Below, piece by piece: positions 1-7,207 of a stretch of DNA of 64,000 bases (position 1 is its first letter; the number at the start of each line of letters is the position of its first letter). The DNA is from Myxococcus qinghaiensis (GTDB lineage Bacteria > Myxococcota > Myxococcia > Myxococcales > Myxococcaceae), in assembly GCF_024198215.1 (NCBI RefSeq), contig NZ_JAKCFA010000006.1, positions 430,205-494,204 of the forward strand. Direction: 5' to 3'. The notes under the pieces were generated by a model. The model saw only the letters and a program-made list of their open reading frames with translations. It was not told where the DNA came from and searched no databases. A program made the translations under genes and the position numbers.

Positions 1-2
1 CG

Positions 3-644
3 GAGCGATACGGCACTGACGCCGTCCGCCGCACGCCCCCGGTGCGAAAGATGCTGGAGCTGGGCGTGCCCGTGGGCGCCGGCACGGATGCCACGCGCGT
101 GGCCAGCTACAACCCGTGGGTGGCGCTTTACTGGATGGTCACCGGACGCACGCTGGGCGGGCTGGCCATGTATGGCGAGGACAACCTCCTGGAGCGTGAA
201 GAAGCGCTGCGCCTGTGGACACACGGCAGCGCGTGGTTCTCCCACGAGCAGGAGCGCAAGGGACTCCTGAAGCCCGGCTACCTCGCGGACTTCACCGTGC
301 TGTCGTCGGACTTCTTCCAGGTGCCGGAGGCGTCCATCCTCGACATCACCAGCGTCCTCACCGTGGTGGGTGGCAAGGTGGTGCACGGCGCTGGAGACTT
401 CGGCCCGCTCGCGCCCCAGCTCCCCCGGCCGATGCCGGACTGGTCTCCGGTGAACCGGTTCGGCGGCTACCAGGGCGGCACCGTCGCCCAGGCCCGGGCC
501 GCCTTCCAGGGGGCCTCGCATGCCCATGGAGACTCCTGCGCCATGCATGGCCATGGCAGGACTCACGCTTCACGCCACCAGGTCCCCACGAGCGATGACA
601 CCGGCTTCTGGGGCGCGCTCGGGTGCCTCTGCCATGCCTTCTGA
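3..644 (+). CDS. Amidohydrolase family 3 (YtcJ-like), C-terminal part, cut by window edge
   Basis: The frame is open from the left edge, so only the last ~213 residues are present. The visible part has the late metal-ligand region of the amidohydrolase TIM barrel (GVPVGAGTDATRVASYNPW, with the Asp typical of these metal-dependent hydrolases). It then has the returning beta-sandwich with the family's usual 'KGLLKPGYLADFTVLS' and 'VLTVVGGKVV' strands. The family hydrolyses C-N or similar bonds in small molecules; the substrate cannot be told. The last ~40 codons run past the usual end of the domain and overlap the start of the MFS gene by 11 bases, which suggests translational coupling with the exporter downstream. 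Assignment to the superfamily is confident; function beyond that is open. Confidence 0.85.
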   Translation, partial: ERYGTDAVRRTPPVRKMLELGVPVGAGTDATRVASYNPWVALYWMVTGRTLGGLAMYGEDNLLEREEALRLWTHGSAWFSHEQERKGLLKPGYLADFTVLSSDFFQVPEASILDITSVLTVVGGKVVHGAGDFGPLAPQLPRPMPDWSPVNRFGGYQGGTVAQARAAFQGASHAHGDSCAMHGHGRTHASRHQVPTSDDTGFWGALGCLCHAF

Positions 645-2292
645 GTCGAATGTCGTCGCGGCCTCGGCGGCCATCCCCGCGCCGGAGGTCGGTCCCCTGG
701 CCCCGCTGCGCCACGCCACCTTCCGGATGATGTGGCTGGCGGTGCTGGCCAGTCAGGTGGGCACCTGGGTCCATGACGTCGCGGCCGCCTGGTTCATGTC
801 CGAGCGGACCGGCTCGCCGCTGATGGTCGCCGCGGTGCAGTCCGCGACGACGCTGCCCGTCGTGGTGTTCGCGCTCTTCGCGGGCACGCTGGCGGACATC
901 GTCGAGCGGCGGCGCTACCTCATCATCGTGCAGCTCTGGATGCTCGTCATGGCGACGGTGCTGGCCTGGTGCTCGCTCGTCGACCGGATGGATGAGTGGG
1001 TCCTGCTGGGGCTGACCTTCGCGCTCGGGACGGGCGCGGCCATGGCCATGCCGGCGCAGGCGGCGACCACCACGGAGCTGGTGCCGCGTCCGCTGCTGGC
1101 GCCCGCCGTGGCGCTGAGCTCCATCGGGATGAACATCGCGCGCTCGGTGGGGCCGGCCCTGGGCGGGTTGATTGTCGCGCGCTTCGGCGTCGGCTGGGCC
1201 TTGTCGCTGGACGCCGTCTCGTACCTGGGCGTGGTGCTGGCGCTGTGGTTCTGGCGGAGGGAGAAGACAGTCTCGACGCTGCCCTCGGAGCCCTTCGGTA
1301 TCGCCCTGCGCGCGGGGCTTCGCTACGCGGCGCGCTCCGGGGACTTGCGCTCGGTGTTGCTCAAGTCGGCCTGCTTCTATGTCTTCGCGAGCGCCCTGCC
1401 CGCGCAGCTCGCCATCGTCGTGCGCAAGGAGCTGGGCGCGGGGGCGGGCACATATGGCCTGCTGCTGACGTGTATCGGCGCGGGCGCTGTCTCCGGCGCC
1501 ATCCTGCTTCCCAAGCTGCGGTCGCGACTGGGCGTGGACAGGCTGGTGTTCGGCGCCACGCTGCTCTACGCGCTCACCATGCTCGTGGTGGCCCACGTGC
1601 GCCTCATGCCCGTGCTGGGTGTGGCCATGGTGTTCAACGGCCTGGCGTGGATCAGCGTGCTGTCCTCGCTCCAGACGGCCGCGCATGTGTCGGTGCCCAC
1701 ATGGGTCCGCGCCCGCGCGCTGTCGCTGTACATCGTCGTCTTCTCGGCGGGCATGGCCAGCGGCGGCCTCTTGTGGGGCTCCGTGGCCCAGCGCTTCGGA
1801 GTTCCCCTCTCATTGACGGTGGCGGCGGTGGCCGCGGTGCTCGCGGGGGCCTTCTCGCTGCGCTTCAAGCTGAGCGCGGCCATGACGCGCAACACGGCGC
1901 CCTCCGCGCACTGGCCGGCGCCGGAGCTGACCGAGGCCATCGAGCAGGACCGGGGCCCGGTGCTCATCACCGTGGAGTACCGCATCGCCCCCAAGGACCG
2001 CGCGGCGTTCCTGCCCCTCATCCGCCAGCTCGGCGACACCCGGCGACGGGACGGGGCGGTGCAGTGGGACGTCATGGAGGACACGGCGGAGCCCGGGCGC
2101 TTCCTGGAGTACTTCGTCGTGGGCTCGTGGATGGAGCACCTGCGTCAGCACGAGCGCGTCACACATGAGGAGAAGGCGCTGCAGGACACGCTGCGCGCGC
2201 TCCACCAGGACAGCCATCCGCCGTCCGTTCGTCACTTCGTCGGCGCCGCGCCGATGAGTCCCCGTCTCACCCCCTTGGAGAACGACTCATGA
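634..2292 (+). CDS. MFS transporter of the MFS_3 (EntS-like) type with C-terminal soluble domain
   Basis: About 552 residues from the chosen ATG. Some 12 hydrophobic segments occupy residues ~35-430. An MFS loop-type basic motif (ADIVERRRYL) lies between TM2 and TM3. A soluble C-terminal tail of ~100 residues resembles an antibiotic-monooxygenase (ABM) type ferredoxin-like fold (starting ITVEYRIAPKDRAAFL). This two-part layout is typical of PF05977 exporters. The start is uncertain: ATG 634 begins just before the transmembrane region, ATG 595 is also in frame, and neither has a strong ribosome site. The gene overlaps the amidohydrolase upstream and, by an ATGA, the XapX gene downstream, so the four genes look like one operon. 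A small-molecule efflux role is inferred; the substrate is unknown. Confidence 0.85.
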   Translation: MPSESNVVAASAAIPAPEVGPLAPLRHATFRMMWLAVLASQVGTWVHDVAAAWFMSERTGSPLMVAAVQSATTLPVVVFALFAGTLADIVERRRYLIIVQLWMLVMATVLAWCSLVDRMDEWVLLGLTFALGTGAAMAMPAQAATTTELVPRPLLAPAVALSSIGMNIARSVGPALGGLIVARFGVGWALSLDAVSYLGVVLALWFWRREKTVSTLPSEPFGIALRAGLRYAARSGDLRSVLLKSACFYVFASALPAQLAIVVRKELGAGAGTYGLLLTCIGAGAVSGAILLPKLRSRLGVDRLVFGATLLYALTMLVVAHVRLMPVLGVAMVFNGLAWISVLSSLQTAAHVSVPTWVRARALSLYIVVFSAGMASGGLLWGSVAQRFGVPLSLTVAAVAAVLAGAFSLRFKLSAAMTRNTAPSAHWPAPELTEAIEQDRGPVLITVEYRIAPKDRAAFLPLIRQLGDTRRRDGAVQWDVMEDTAEPGRFLEYFVVGSWMEHLRQHERVTHEEKALQDTLRALHQDSHPPSVRHFVGAAPMSPRLTPLENDS

Positions 2293-2516
2293 ACTGGAAA
2301 CTGTGTGTGGGCCTGCTCCTGGGCCTGGGTATTGGATTCGGCTGCCGCTGGTTGGGGGTGCCCGCGCCCGCGCCGCCGGTGCTGGTGGGCGCGCTGCTCG
2401 TCGTCGCGATGACGAGCGGCTACACGCTGACCGACAAGCTCCTGGCGTCCCGTCCCGCGCGCAACCACGTCAACTGCGGGGGCCCCACCGGCGAGACGCA
2501 GGGGACGCGCTCATGA
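2289..2516 (+). CDS. XapX (DUF1427) family small membrane protein
   Basis: A 75-residue protein with two short hydrophobic segments (residues ~4-22 and ~30-45) separated by a proline-rich turn (VPAPAPPVLVGAL), the signature of XapX/DUF1427 proteins. The tail after residue 55 is polar and not conserved. Translation starts in an ATGA overlap with the MFS exporter, so coupling is likely. The function of the family is not established; such proteins are often found beside transporters and hydrolases, as here. Confidence 0.8.
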   Translation: MNWKLCVGLLLGLGIGFGCRWLGVPAPAPPVLVGALLVVAMTSGYTLTDKLLASRPARNHVNCGGPTGETQGTRS

Positions 2517-2671
2517 TGCTGGCCCTGCTGGGATTCGCCCTCGCGCTCCTCATTGGCGCGGGGTGCAGGCTGCTCGACATTCCCCTGCCCGCGCCGCCGA
2601 AGCTCCAGGGCGCGCTGCTGGTGGTGGCCATGACGGTGGGCTTCCTCATGGGGGAGCGGCTCCTGGGCTGA
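2513..2671 (+). CDS. Second XapX (DUF1427) family mini-protein
   Basis: Only 52 residues: two hydrophobic segments around 'PLPAPPKLQGALLVVAMTVGF'. It matches the previous protein closely across the core (PAPxPP-x-L-x-GALLVVAMT-x-G), so the two are a tandem paralogue pair. The ATG at 2513 overlaps the TGA of the first copy (ATGA), and a second ATG follows immediately at 2516. It is short enough to be missed by automatic gene callers. The two may form a heteromeric membrane unit or one may be a redundant copy; the sequence does not decide. Confidence 0.75.
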   Translation: MMLALLGFALALLIGAGCRLLDIPLPAPPKLQGALLVVAMTVGFLMGERLLG

Positions 2672-2729
2672 GCCCCGGCGTGCGCGGAAGGGGCCATGAT
2701 TGGACATCCTCCCGCGCCTTGGGTGGGCG

Positions 2730-3485
2730 TCAGAGCTTGGGGATGAGGACCACGTCCTCGTCCTGCTCCAGGCGATACACCCCGTCCGGGCCCCGGCAGC
2801 GCTCGGTATGCAGGCGCAGCTTCCGGTCGAGTTCGCGGGCCTGCTCCGGGCTCATGGCCGCGAGCTGCTCCGCGGTGAAGCAGCCTTCGAGGACGAAGAA
2901 GCGGCAGAGCGTGTACATCTCCTCGAAGGTCTGCGCGACGAAGCCGCTCATCGTCGGAAGCACCTCGTGGGGCAGGTGCTTGCCGCGCACGGTGTCCAGC
3001 ATCAGCTCGCCGAAGTTCAGCGTCTCCGCGAAGTCACGGCACAGCTCATAGGTGGGCCCCCGGGCGGCGGCCATGATGAGCAGACAGTAGCCGCCGGGGC
3101 GGACGAACGAGAGCAGTCTGTCCATGAAGGCGCCCCAGTCGGAGAGGGGCACGTGGTACAGGACGTGTGAGCACAGGACGAGCTCGTACTGCTCGGAGGA
3201 GTCGAAGCGCTCCAGGGGCTCGACGAGGACCCTGGCCTTGTCGAGCTTGAGTCCTGATATCTGTTCGCGGTTGGGCTCGAGCAGCGTGAGTGAGCCGAAG
3301 TGCGGCGCGAGTCGCTCGGCCACCTTGCCAGACCCGGCGCCCACGTCCAGCAGCGCGCGCTGGAGCGGAAGCCCTGGGAGCATCCGCTCCTCGACGACCC
3401 GCGCGATGTTCTCGGGGTGGCGCGCCGTGGCGGCCAGCAGCCGAAAAGCCGTGGCGTACTCCTGCGGCGACATCGTGATTCCCAT
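2730..3485 (-). CDS. Class I SAM-dependent methyltransferase
   Basis: 251 residues. Motif I of the Rossmann-like methyltransferases is clear (ALLDVGAGSGKVAERL, residues ~44-59). An acidic end of strand 2 (LTLLEPN) and a motif-IV region (YELVLCSHVLYHV) follow, then the usual 'F-x-RPGGYCLLIMAA' strand 5. The C-terminal ~80 residues are helical and include a region rich in aromatic and Cys residues, probably substrate binding. It is convergent with the XapX operon and stands alone. The substrate cannot be inferred. Confidence 0.85.
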   Translation of the reverse strand: MGITMSPQEYATAFRLLAATARHPENIARVVEERMLPGLPLQRALLDVGAGSGKVAERLAPHFGSLTLLEPNREQISGLKLDKARVLVEPLERFDSSEQYELVLCSHVLYHVPLSDWGAFMDRLLSFVRPGGYCLLIMAAARGPTYELCRDFAETLNFGELMLDTVRGKHLPHEVLPTMSGFVAQTFEEMYTLCRFFVLEGCFTAEQLAAMSPEQARELDRKLRLHTERCRGPDGVYRLEQDEDVVLIPKL

Positions 3486-3508
3486 GTCAGACCCCCTGCT
3501 CCTGTTGA

Positions 3509-3839
3509 GATGCCAGCCCCAGTGCTCCGCGCTGGGATGAACACCAGCGTATCGCCGCTTCGAGCAAGGAGCACCTGGCTGGGTACGGGGAAGGTGAGCA
3601 CCAGAACGAGTACGTCCGCGTGACGGGCGATGCGACGTACCACGCGGACGTGGCGGGCCATCTCGCCGCCCGCCTCCTCGAATGACTCAGGCCCCGAGAA
3701 ACCCGTGGGCCGCGGTCGTCATGACGAACCGCGGAACCAGACGGTCGGCACCTTCACCCAATCCCATGGCGTGCATGGCCATGAGATTGTCTACCCCGCC
3801 GACTGCTTCACCGTGATGAAGAACACGCTCGCCCCGTAG
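3509..3839 (+). pseudogene. Decayed coding fragments (two frames), origin not recognised
   Basis: Two protein-like stretches lie in this gene-free interval but have no usable start. The first, 3509-3685, reads out as a C-terminus containing SKEHLAGYGEGEHQNEYV and ending AARLLE-stop. The second, in another frame, occupies roughly 3683-3839 and ends with QTVGTFTQSHGVHGHEIVYP and a short tail. Both have ordinary amino-acid composition, unlike the Arg/Pro-rich shadow frames nearby. A single +1 shift near 3683 would join them (RLL-NDSGPEK). I read them as the remains of one or two disrupted genes; the family is not recognised. Confidence 0.4.
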
Positions 3840-3886
3840 CGTGGCGGGGGTGGGCCGCCAGGGATTCCGACGGCGCGCCCCGGGCC

Positions 3887-4477
3887 TCACATGCCCAGCC
3901 GGCGCACCAGCTCCGCCGACACCGGATAGACAGCCTCCTTCGGCAGCAGGCGGGTGGCCTGGTCCGCGCGACCTTCGTCCAGGTGCTTGCGCAGCTTCTG
4001 CACCAGGGGCGTTAGGTCGGTGATGGAGACCACCCAGTCATCCACGAAGCGCTGGATGATGCCGCGCCCCAGGCCCACCTGGATGCTGTCGTGGGACAGG
4101 CCCGCACCCCGCACCGTGCGCTCCGGGTCCCACTGGACGTGCACGGACGCGCGCTCGAAGGCCTGGCGCCAGGCCTCCGGAGAGCCATGGGCCCTGGGCT
4201 CGTAGCTCGTGAGCACGCCCTCCCCCAGCGCCGCCTCCCAGCCGCTGCGCCGAAGGCGCACCGCCAGCGTCCGCTCCTGCCCGCTCTTGCGGCCCCAGTT
4301 GGAGCGATGCATGAGCCACAGGAAGCTGGGTTTGATCCACGTCATCCGCCCTATGGAGAACGGCGGGCCGAACTTCTGCTGCCTCACCGCCACGTCCGCG
4401 ATGGCGTCCGGGTAGGCCTGGTAGACCACCAGGGACGCCCGGTCGAAGTCGGCGCGAATCTCCCGAGCCGGACTCAC
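3887..4477 (-). CDS. DUF4291 family protein
   Basis: 196 residues that fit the DUF4291 family along their whole length. The N-terminal REIRADFDRASLVVYQAY is followed by an aromatic-rich core (RMTWIKPSFLWLMHRSNWG), a GQER-x-LA strand, and the late 'VQWDPER' motif with the downstream 'SIQVGLG' segment. The family's biochemical function is unknown. The gene stands alone and diverges from the first metalloprotease gene, sharing a ~260-base intergenic region with it. Confidence 0.9.
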   Translation of the reverse strand: MSPAREIRADFDRASLVVYQAYPDAIADVAVRQQKFGPPFSIGRMTWIKPSFLWLMHRSNWGRKSGQERTLAVRLRRSGWEAALGEGVLTSYEPRAHGSPEAWRQAFERASVHVQWDPERTVRGAGLSHDSIQVGLGRGIIQRFVDDWVVSITDLTPLVQKLRKHLDEGRADQATRLLPKEAVYPVSAELVRRLGM

Positions 4478-4615
4478 CGCCAGGTACCCCCAGGGGCACG
4501 AAGGCTGTTGCCATCCGTCCTCATGTCTCGCACATTAACACAGGGTCCTCGCCACCCCGCGCCGCCAAGTAGTCCCGGGCTGATGACCCACAGAAAATCT
4601 CAACACCTGGCACAC

Positions 4616-4634
4616 TGTGACAGAAAATGTCACA
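4616..4634. promoter_or_regulatory. Perfect inverted repeat upstream of first M4 protease
   Basis: TGTGACA-N5-TGTCACA, a perfect 7-base inverted repeat, ends 106 bases before the chosen protease start. It is preceded by CCTGGCA at 4608. The same arrangement (CCTGGCA, then a GTGAC...TGTC repeat) recurs upstream of the second protease at about 7006-7026, so it was conserved or co-duplicated with the genes. It looks like an operator for a dimeric regulator. The half-site spacing is wider than the N6 of a classical CRP site. Confidence 0.5.
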
Positions 4635-4740
4635 CTCCTCATGCATTGCGGGAAATGCAATGAAGTTGCTCCTGTCGACTTGTTCTTGAACTGCCTTTGG
4701 CTTCACCATGGCGACCTCATCATTCGTCCGGGGGAAGCGC

Positions 4741-6891
4741 ATGCTCTTGAAGCGAGGTCGCGGAGTCGTAGGTGCCACGGTGCTATGCCTGACATTGGGG
4801 GCCAGCGCCGAGGCCAGCACACCCAAGGACGGAAAGGATTCCGTTCCCCACTTCGTCAGCGGACAGTTTGGCGCCGCGCCGACCAGCGCCGCCGCCCTCC
4901 GGGGACTCCAGCCAGCGACGCTGGCGCCCGTCATCGAGCGGGTGGCCCCGCTGTTCAAGGTGAAGCCCGAGCAGCTCTTCCTGAAGAAGGCCTACGTCAG
5001 CTCCGACGGGGAGGCCCACTTCCGCTACGGCGTGCGCCTCAACGGCGTGGAGGTCATGGGCGCGGAGCTGCGGCTGCACGGACGCGATGGCCAGGTCCTC
5101 CTCGCCAACGCCATGGCACGCACCGACCTGCCCGCGCCGGTGGGCGCCACCGTCTCCGCTGAGCTGGCGATGGAGTCCGTTCAGAAGGACCGCGCCACCC
5201 CGCCCAAGGCCGTCATCGCCGGCAAGCCGGAGCTGGTCTACTGGCGCGACGGCGACCAGTACCTGCTGGCCTACCGGATGCGGGTGACGGGTGTGCAGGC
5301 GGACGGCCTGGCGGTGGACGACACCGTGCTCGTCAACGCGCGCTCCGGAGACCTGTTCGAGCGCTTCACCAACATCCACTCGGCGCTGGTCCGCCGGGTC
5401 CATGACGGACTCAACGGCACCACCCTGCCTGGGCCCCTGCGCCGCCAGGAAGGCGAAGCCCCCGTCTCGGACCCCATCGTCAACGCCGCCTATGACAACC
5501 TGGGCGCCGTCTACAATTGCTACCACGACCTCTTCGGCCGCGACTCCATCGACGGCAACGGCGCTCCGCTCATCTCCACCGTTCACCACCGGGTGAACTA
5601 TGTGAACGCGTTCTGGAACGGCACGCAGATGGTGTTCGGCGACGGCGACGGCGTCACCGCCATCAACCTGGCCCTCGGCCTGGATGTGACGGCGCACGAG
5701 CTGACGCACGCGGTGACGGAGAACGACTCGGACCTCATCTACTCCGGCGAGTCGGGCGGACTGAACGAGGCGCTGTCCGACATCTTCGGCGCAGTGTGTG
5801 AGTGGCACGCGGAGAACAAGACCCTCAACGCCGGGACGTATCTGGTGGGCGAGGACATCTGGACTCCCGCCATCGAGGGAGATGCCCTCCGCTACATGCC
5901 CAACCCCACGCAGGATGGGGACTCGCTGGATGACTACGGCGACTACACGTCGGGCGTCGATGTCCACTACAGCTCAGGCATCGCCAACCTGGCCTTCTAC
6001 CTGCTCGCGCAGGGCGGAACGCATCCGCGTTTCCCCGCGCGCCCCGCGGTGACGGGCATCGGCATCGAGACGGCCGCTCGCATCTTCTACAAGGCGAACC
6101 GGGACTACTTCCTCCCCGCCACCAACTTCGACAACGCGAAGATTCTGACAGAGCAGGCCGCCGTGCAGCTGGGCTACGACGCGGCGACCGTCGCCTCCGT
6201 CACCGCCGCGTGGAAGGCCGTGCAAGTGGGTGTCGTCTTCGAGCCCCCGAACCCGCACACCCTGACGCGCAACGTCCCCATCGTCCTCTCCGGCGCCCGG
6301 GCCTCCAAGGAGTATGGCTTCGGTGAGGTGCCCGAAGGCGCGACGAACCTGCGCTTCACCCAGTCTGGCGGAACGGGCGACGCGGACCTGTACGTCCGCT
6401 TCGGCAACTACCCGACGACCGCCTCCTACGACTGCCGCCCGTACCTCTCCACCAACAACGAGGCGTGCATCTTCGCCACCCCGGCGCCCGGCAAGTATTA
6501 CTTCATGGTCAATGGCTTCACCGACTACGCCAACGCGTCGCTGGTGATGACGTACCAGGGCGGCTTCTTCCCCATCGAGCCCAACGTGCCGGTGGGTGGC
6601 CTGTCCGGCGCCACGAACGACTCGAGCGGCTTCTTCGTCCAGATTCCGGAGGCCCCGGAAGGCGGCTATCGCAACGTCACCGTGAAGGTCGAAGGCGGAA
6701 CGGGCAACGCGGACCTCTATGTCCGCCGTGGCGCCATCCCCACCCACAGCGACTACGACTGCCGCGGCATGAAGGAGACCAACGTGGAGCGCTGCGACCT
6801 CAAGTACGTCGAGGGCGGCAAGTACTACGTGTGGCTCTACGGCGCGAAGGGCGGCTATCAGAACGCGTCGCTCACCGTCACCTATCGCTGA
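4741..6891 (+). CDS. Secreted M4 (thermolysin-family) metalloprotease with two PPC domains
   Basis: 716 residues from ATG 4741. This start is preferred because GGGGGAAG sits just upstream; the in-frame ATG 4708 has no ribosome site. Order of parts: a basic, hydrophobic signal peptide ending near GASA-EA; an FTP/PepSY-type propeptide (~residues 45-215); and the peptidase M4 domain. The peptidase has H319-E-L-T-H323, the third zinc ligand in GGLNE343, and the DVHYSSGIANLAFYLL segment with the proton-relay His409. Two bacterial pre-peptidase C-terminal (PPC) beta domains follow (~535-610 and ~640-715), each with the 'GGTG-[DN]-ADLYVR' motif. Propeptide and PPC domains are normally removed after export. 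The enzyme should cleave protein substrates outside the cell, in keeping with a predatory lifestyle. A paralogue follows directly. Confidence 0.93.
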   Translation: MLLKRGRGVVGATVLCLTLGASAEASTPKDGKDSVPHFVSGQFGAAPTSAAALRGLQPATLAPVIERVAPLFKVKPEQLFLKKAYVSSDGEAHFRYGVRLNGVEVMGAELRLHGRDGQVLLANAMARTDLPAPVGATVSAELAMESVQKDRATPPKAVIAGKPELVYWRDGDQYLLAYRMRVTGVQADGLAVDDTVLVNARSGDLFERFTNIHSALVRRVHDGLNGTTLPGPLRRQEGEAPVSDPIVNAAYDNLGAVYNCYHDLFGRDSIDGNGAPLISTVHHRVNYVNAFWNGTQMVFGDGDGVTAINLALGLDVTAHELTHAVTENDSDLIYSGESGGLNEALSDIFGAVCEWHAENKTLNAGTYLVGEDIWTPAIEGDALRYMPNPTQDGDSLDDYGDYTSGVDVHYSSGIANLAFYLLAQGGTHPRFPARPAVTGIGIETAARIFYKANRDYFLPATNFDNAKILTEQAAVQLGYDAATVASVTAAWKAVQVGVVFEPPNPHTLTRNVPIVLSGARASKEYGFGEVPEGATNLRFTQSGGTGDADLYVRFGNYPTTASYDCRPYLSTNNEACIFATPAPGKYYFMVNGFTDYANASLVMTYQGGFFPIEPNVPVGGLSGATNDSSGFFVQIPEAPEGGYRNVTVKVEGGTGNADLYVRRGAIPTHSDYDCRGMKETNVERCDLKYVEGGKYYVWLYGAKGGYQNASLTVTYR

Positions 6892-6908
6892 CACGTGAAG
6901 AAGTGAGG

Positions 6909-6951
6909 CTGCCCACCCGACGCGAGGAATGATTCCTCGGCGGGTGGGCAG
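6909..6951 (+). terminator. Long hairpin after first M4 gene
   Basis: An 11-bp perfect stem (CTGCCCACCCG / CGGGTGGGCAG) encloses a second inner stem (CGAGGAA / TTCCTCG). It starts 18 bases after the stop codon. There is no long T run, only GTTT, which is common for terminators in high-GC genomes. Confidence 0.7.
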
Positions 6952-7005
6952 TCGCCGTTTGGACGCCCGTGAGCCCTGGCCGCCTGTTCTCAATTCCTGG
7001 CATCA

Positions 7006-7026
7006 CGTGACCTGAAATGTCTCACG
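7006..7026. promoter_or_regulatory. Inverted repeat upstream of second M4 protease
   Basis: CGTGA-N11-TCACG, with the inner bases CTGAAATGTC closely matching those of the repeat before the first protease (AGAAAATGTC), and again preceded by CCTGGCA (6997-7003). It lies about 180 bases before the chosen start, farther than in the first copy. The rest of the 6892-7207 gap holds the terminator of the first gene and a second duplicated block just before the start (GAAATGCAATGAAGT at ~7117 and GAACTGCCTTTGGCTTCACC before 7175). Confidence 0.45.
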
Positions 7027-7207
7027 CGCCGCGCCGTCCCATGTCCTCACATTCGACAGATGAAAGACCTACAGCGTCGAGCATTCTCGCCGGGTGATTC
7101 CAGACCTGCCTGACGCATGAAATGCAATGAAGTCGCGGGTGGTGGCTTGTCATTGAACTGCCTTTGGCTTCACCATGGCGACCTCATCATTCGTTTGGGG
7201 GAAGCTC

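Noticed and set aside
4606..4625. Sigma-54 promoter suggested by TGGCAC
   Set aside because: No GC-containing -12 element at the required spacing.
4616..4634. CRP-type binding site (TGTGA...TCACA)
   Set aside because: The half-sites match but are 9 bases apart instead of 6, so it is kept only as an unassigned inverted repeat.
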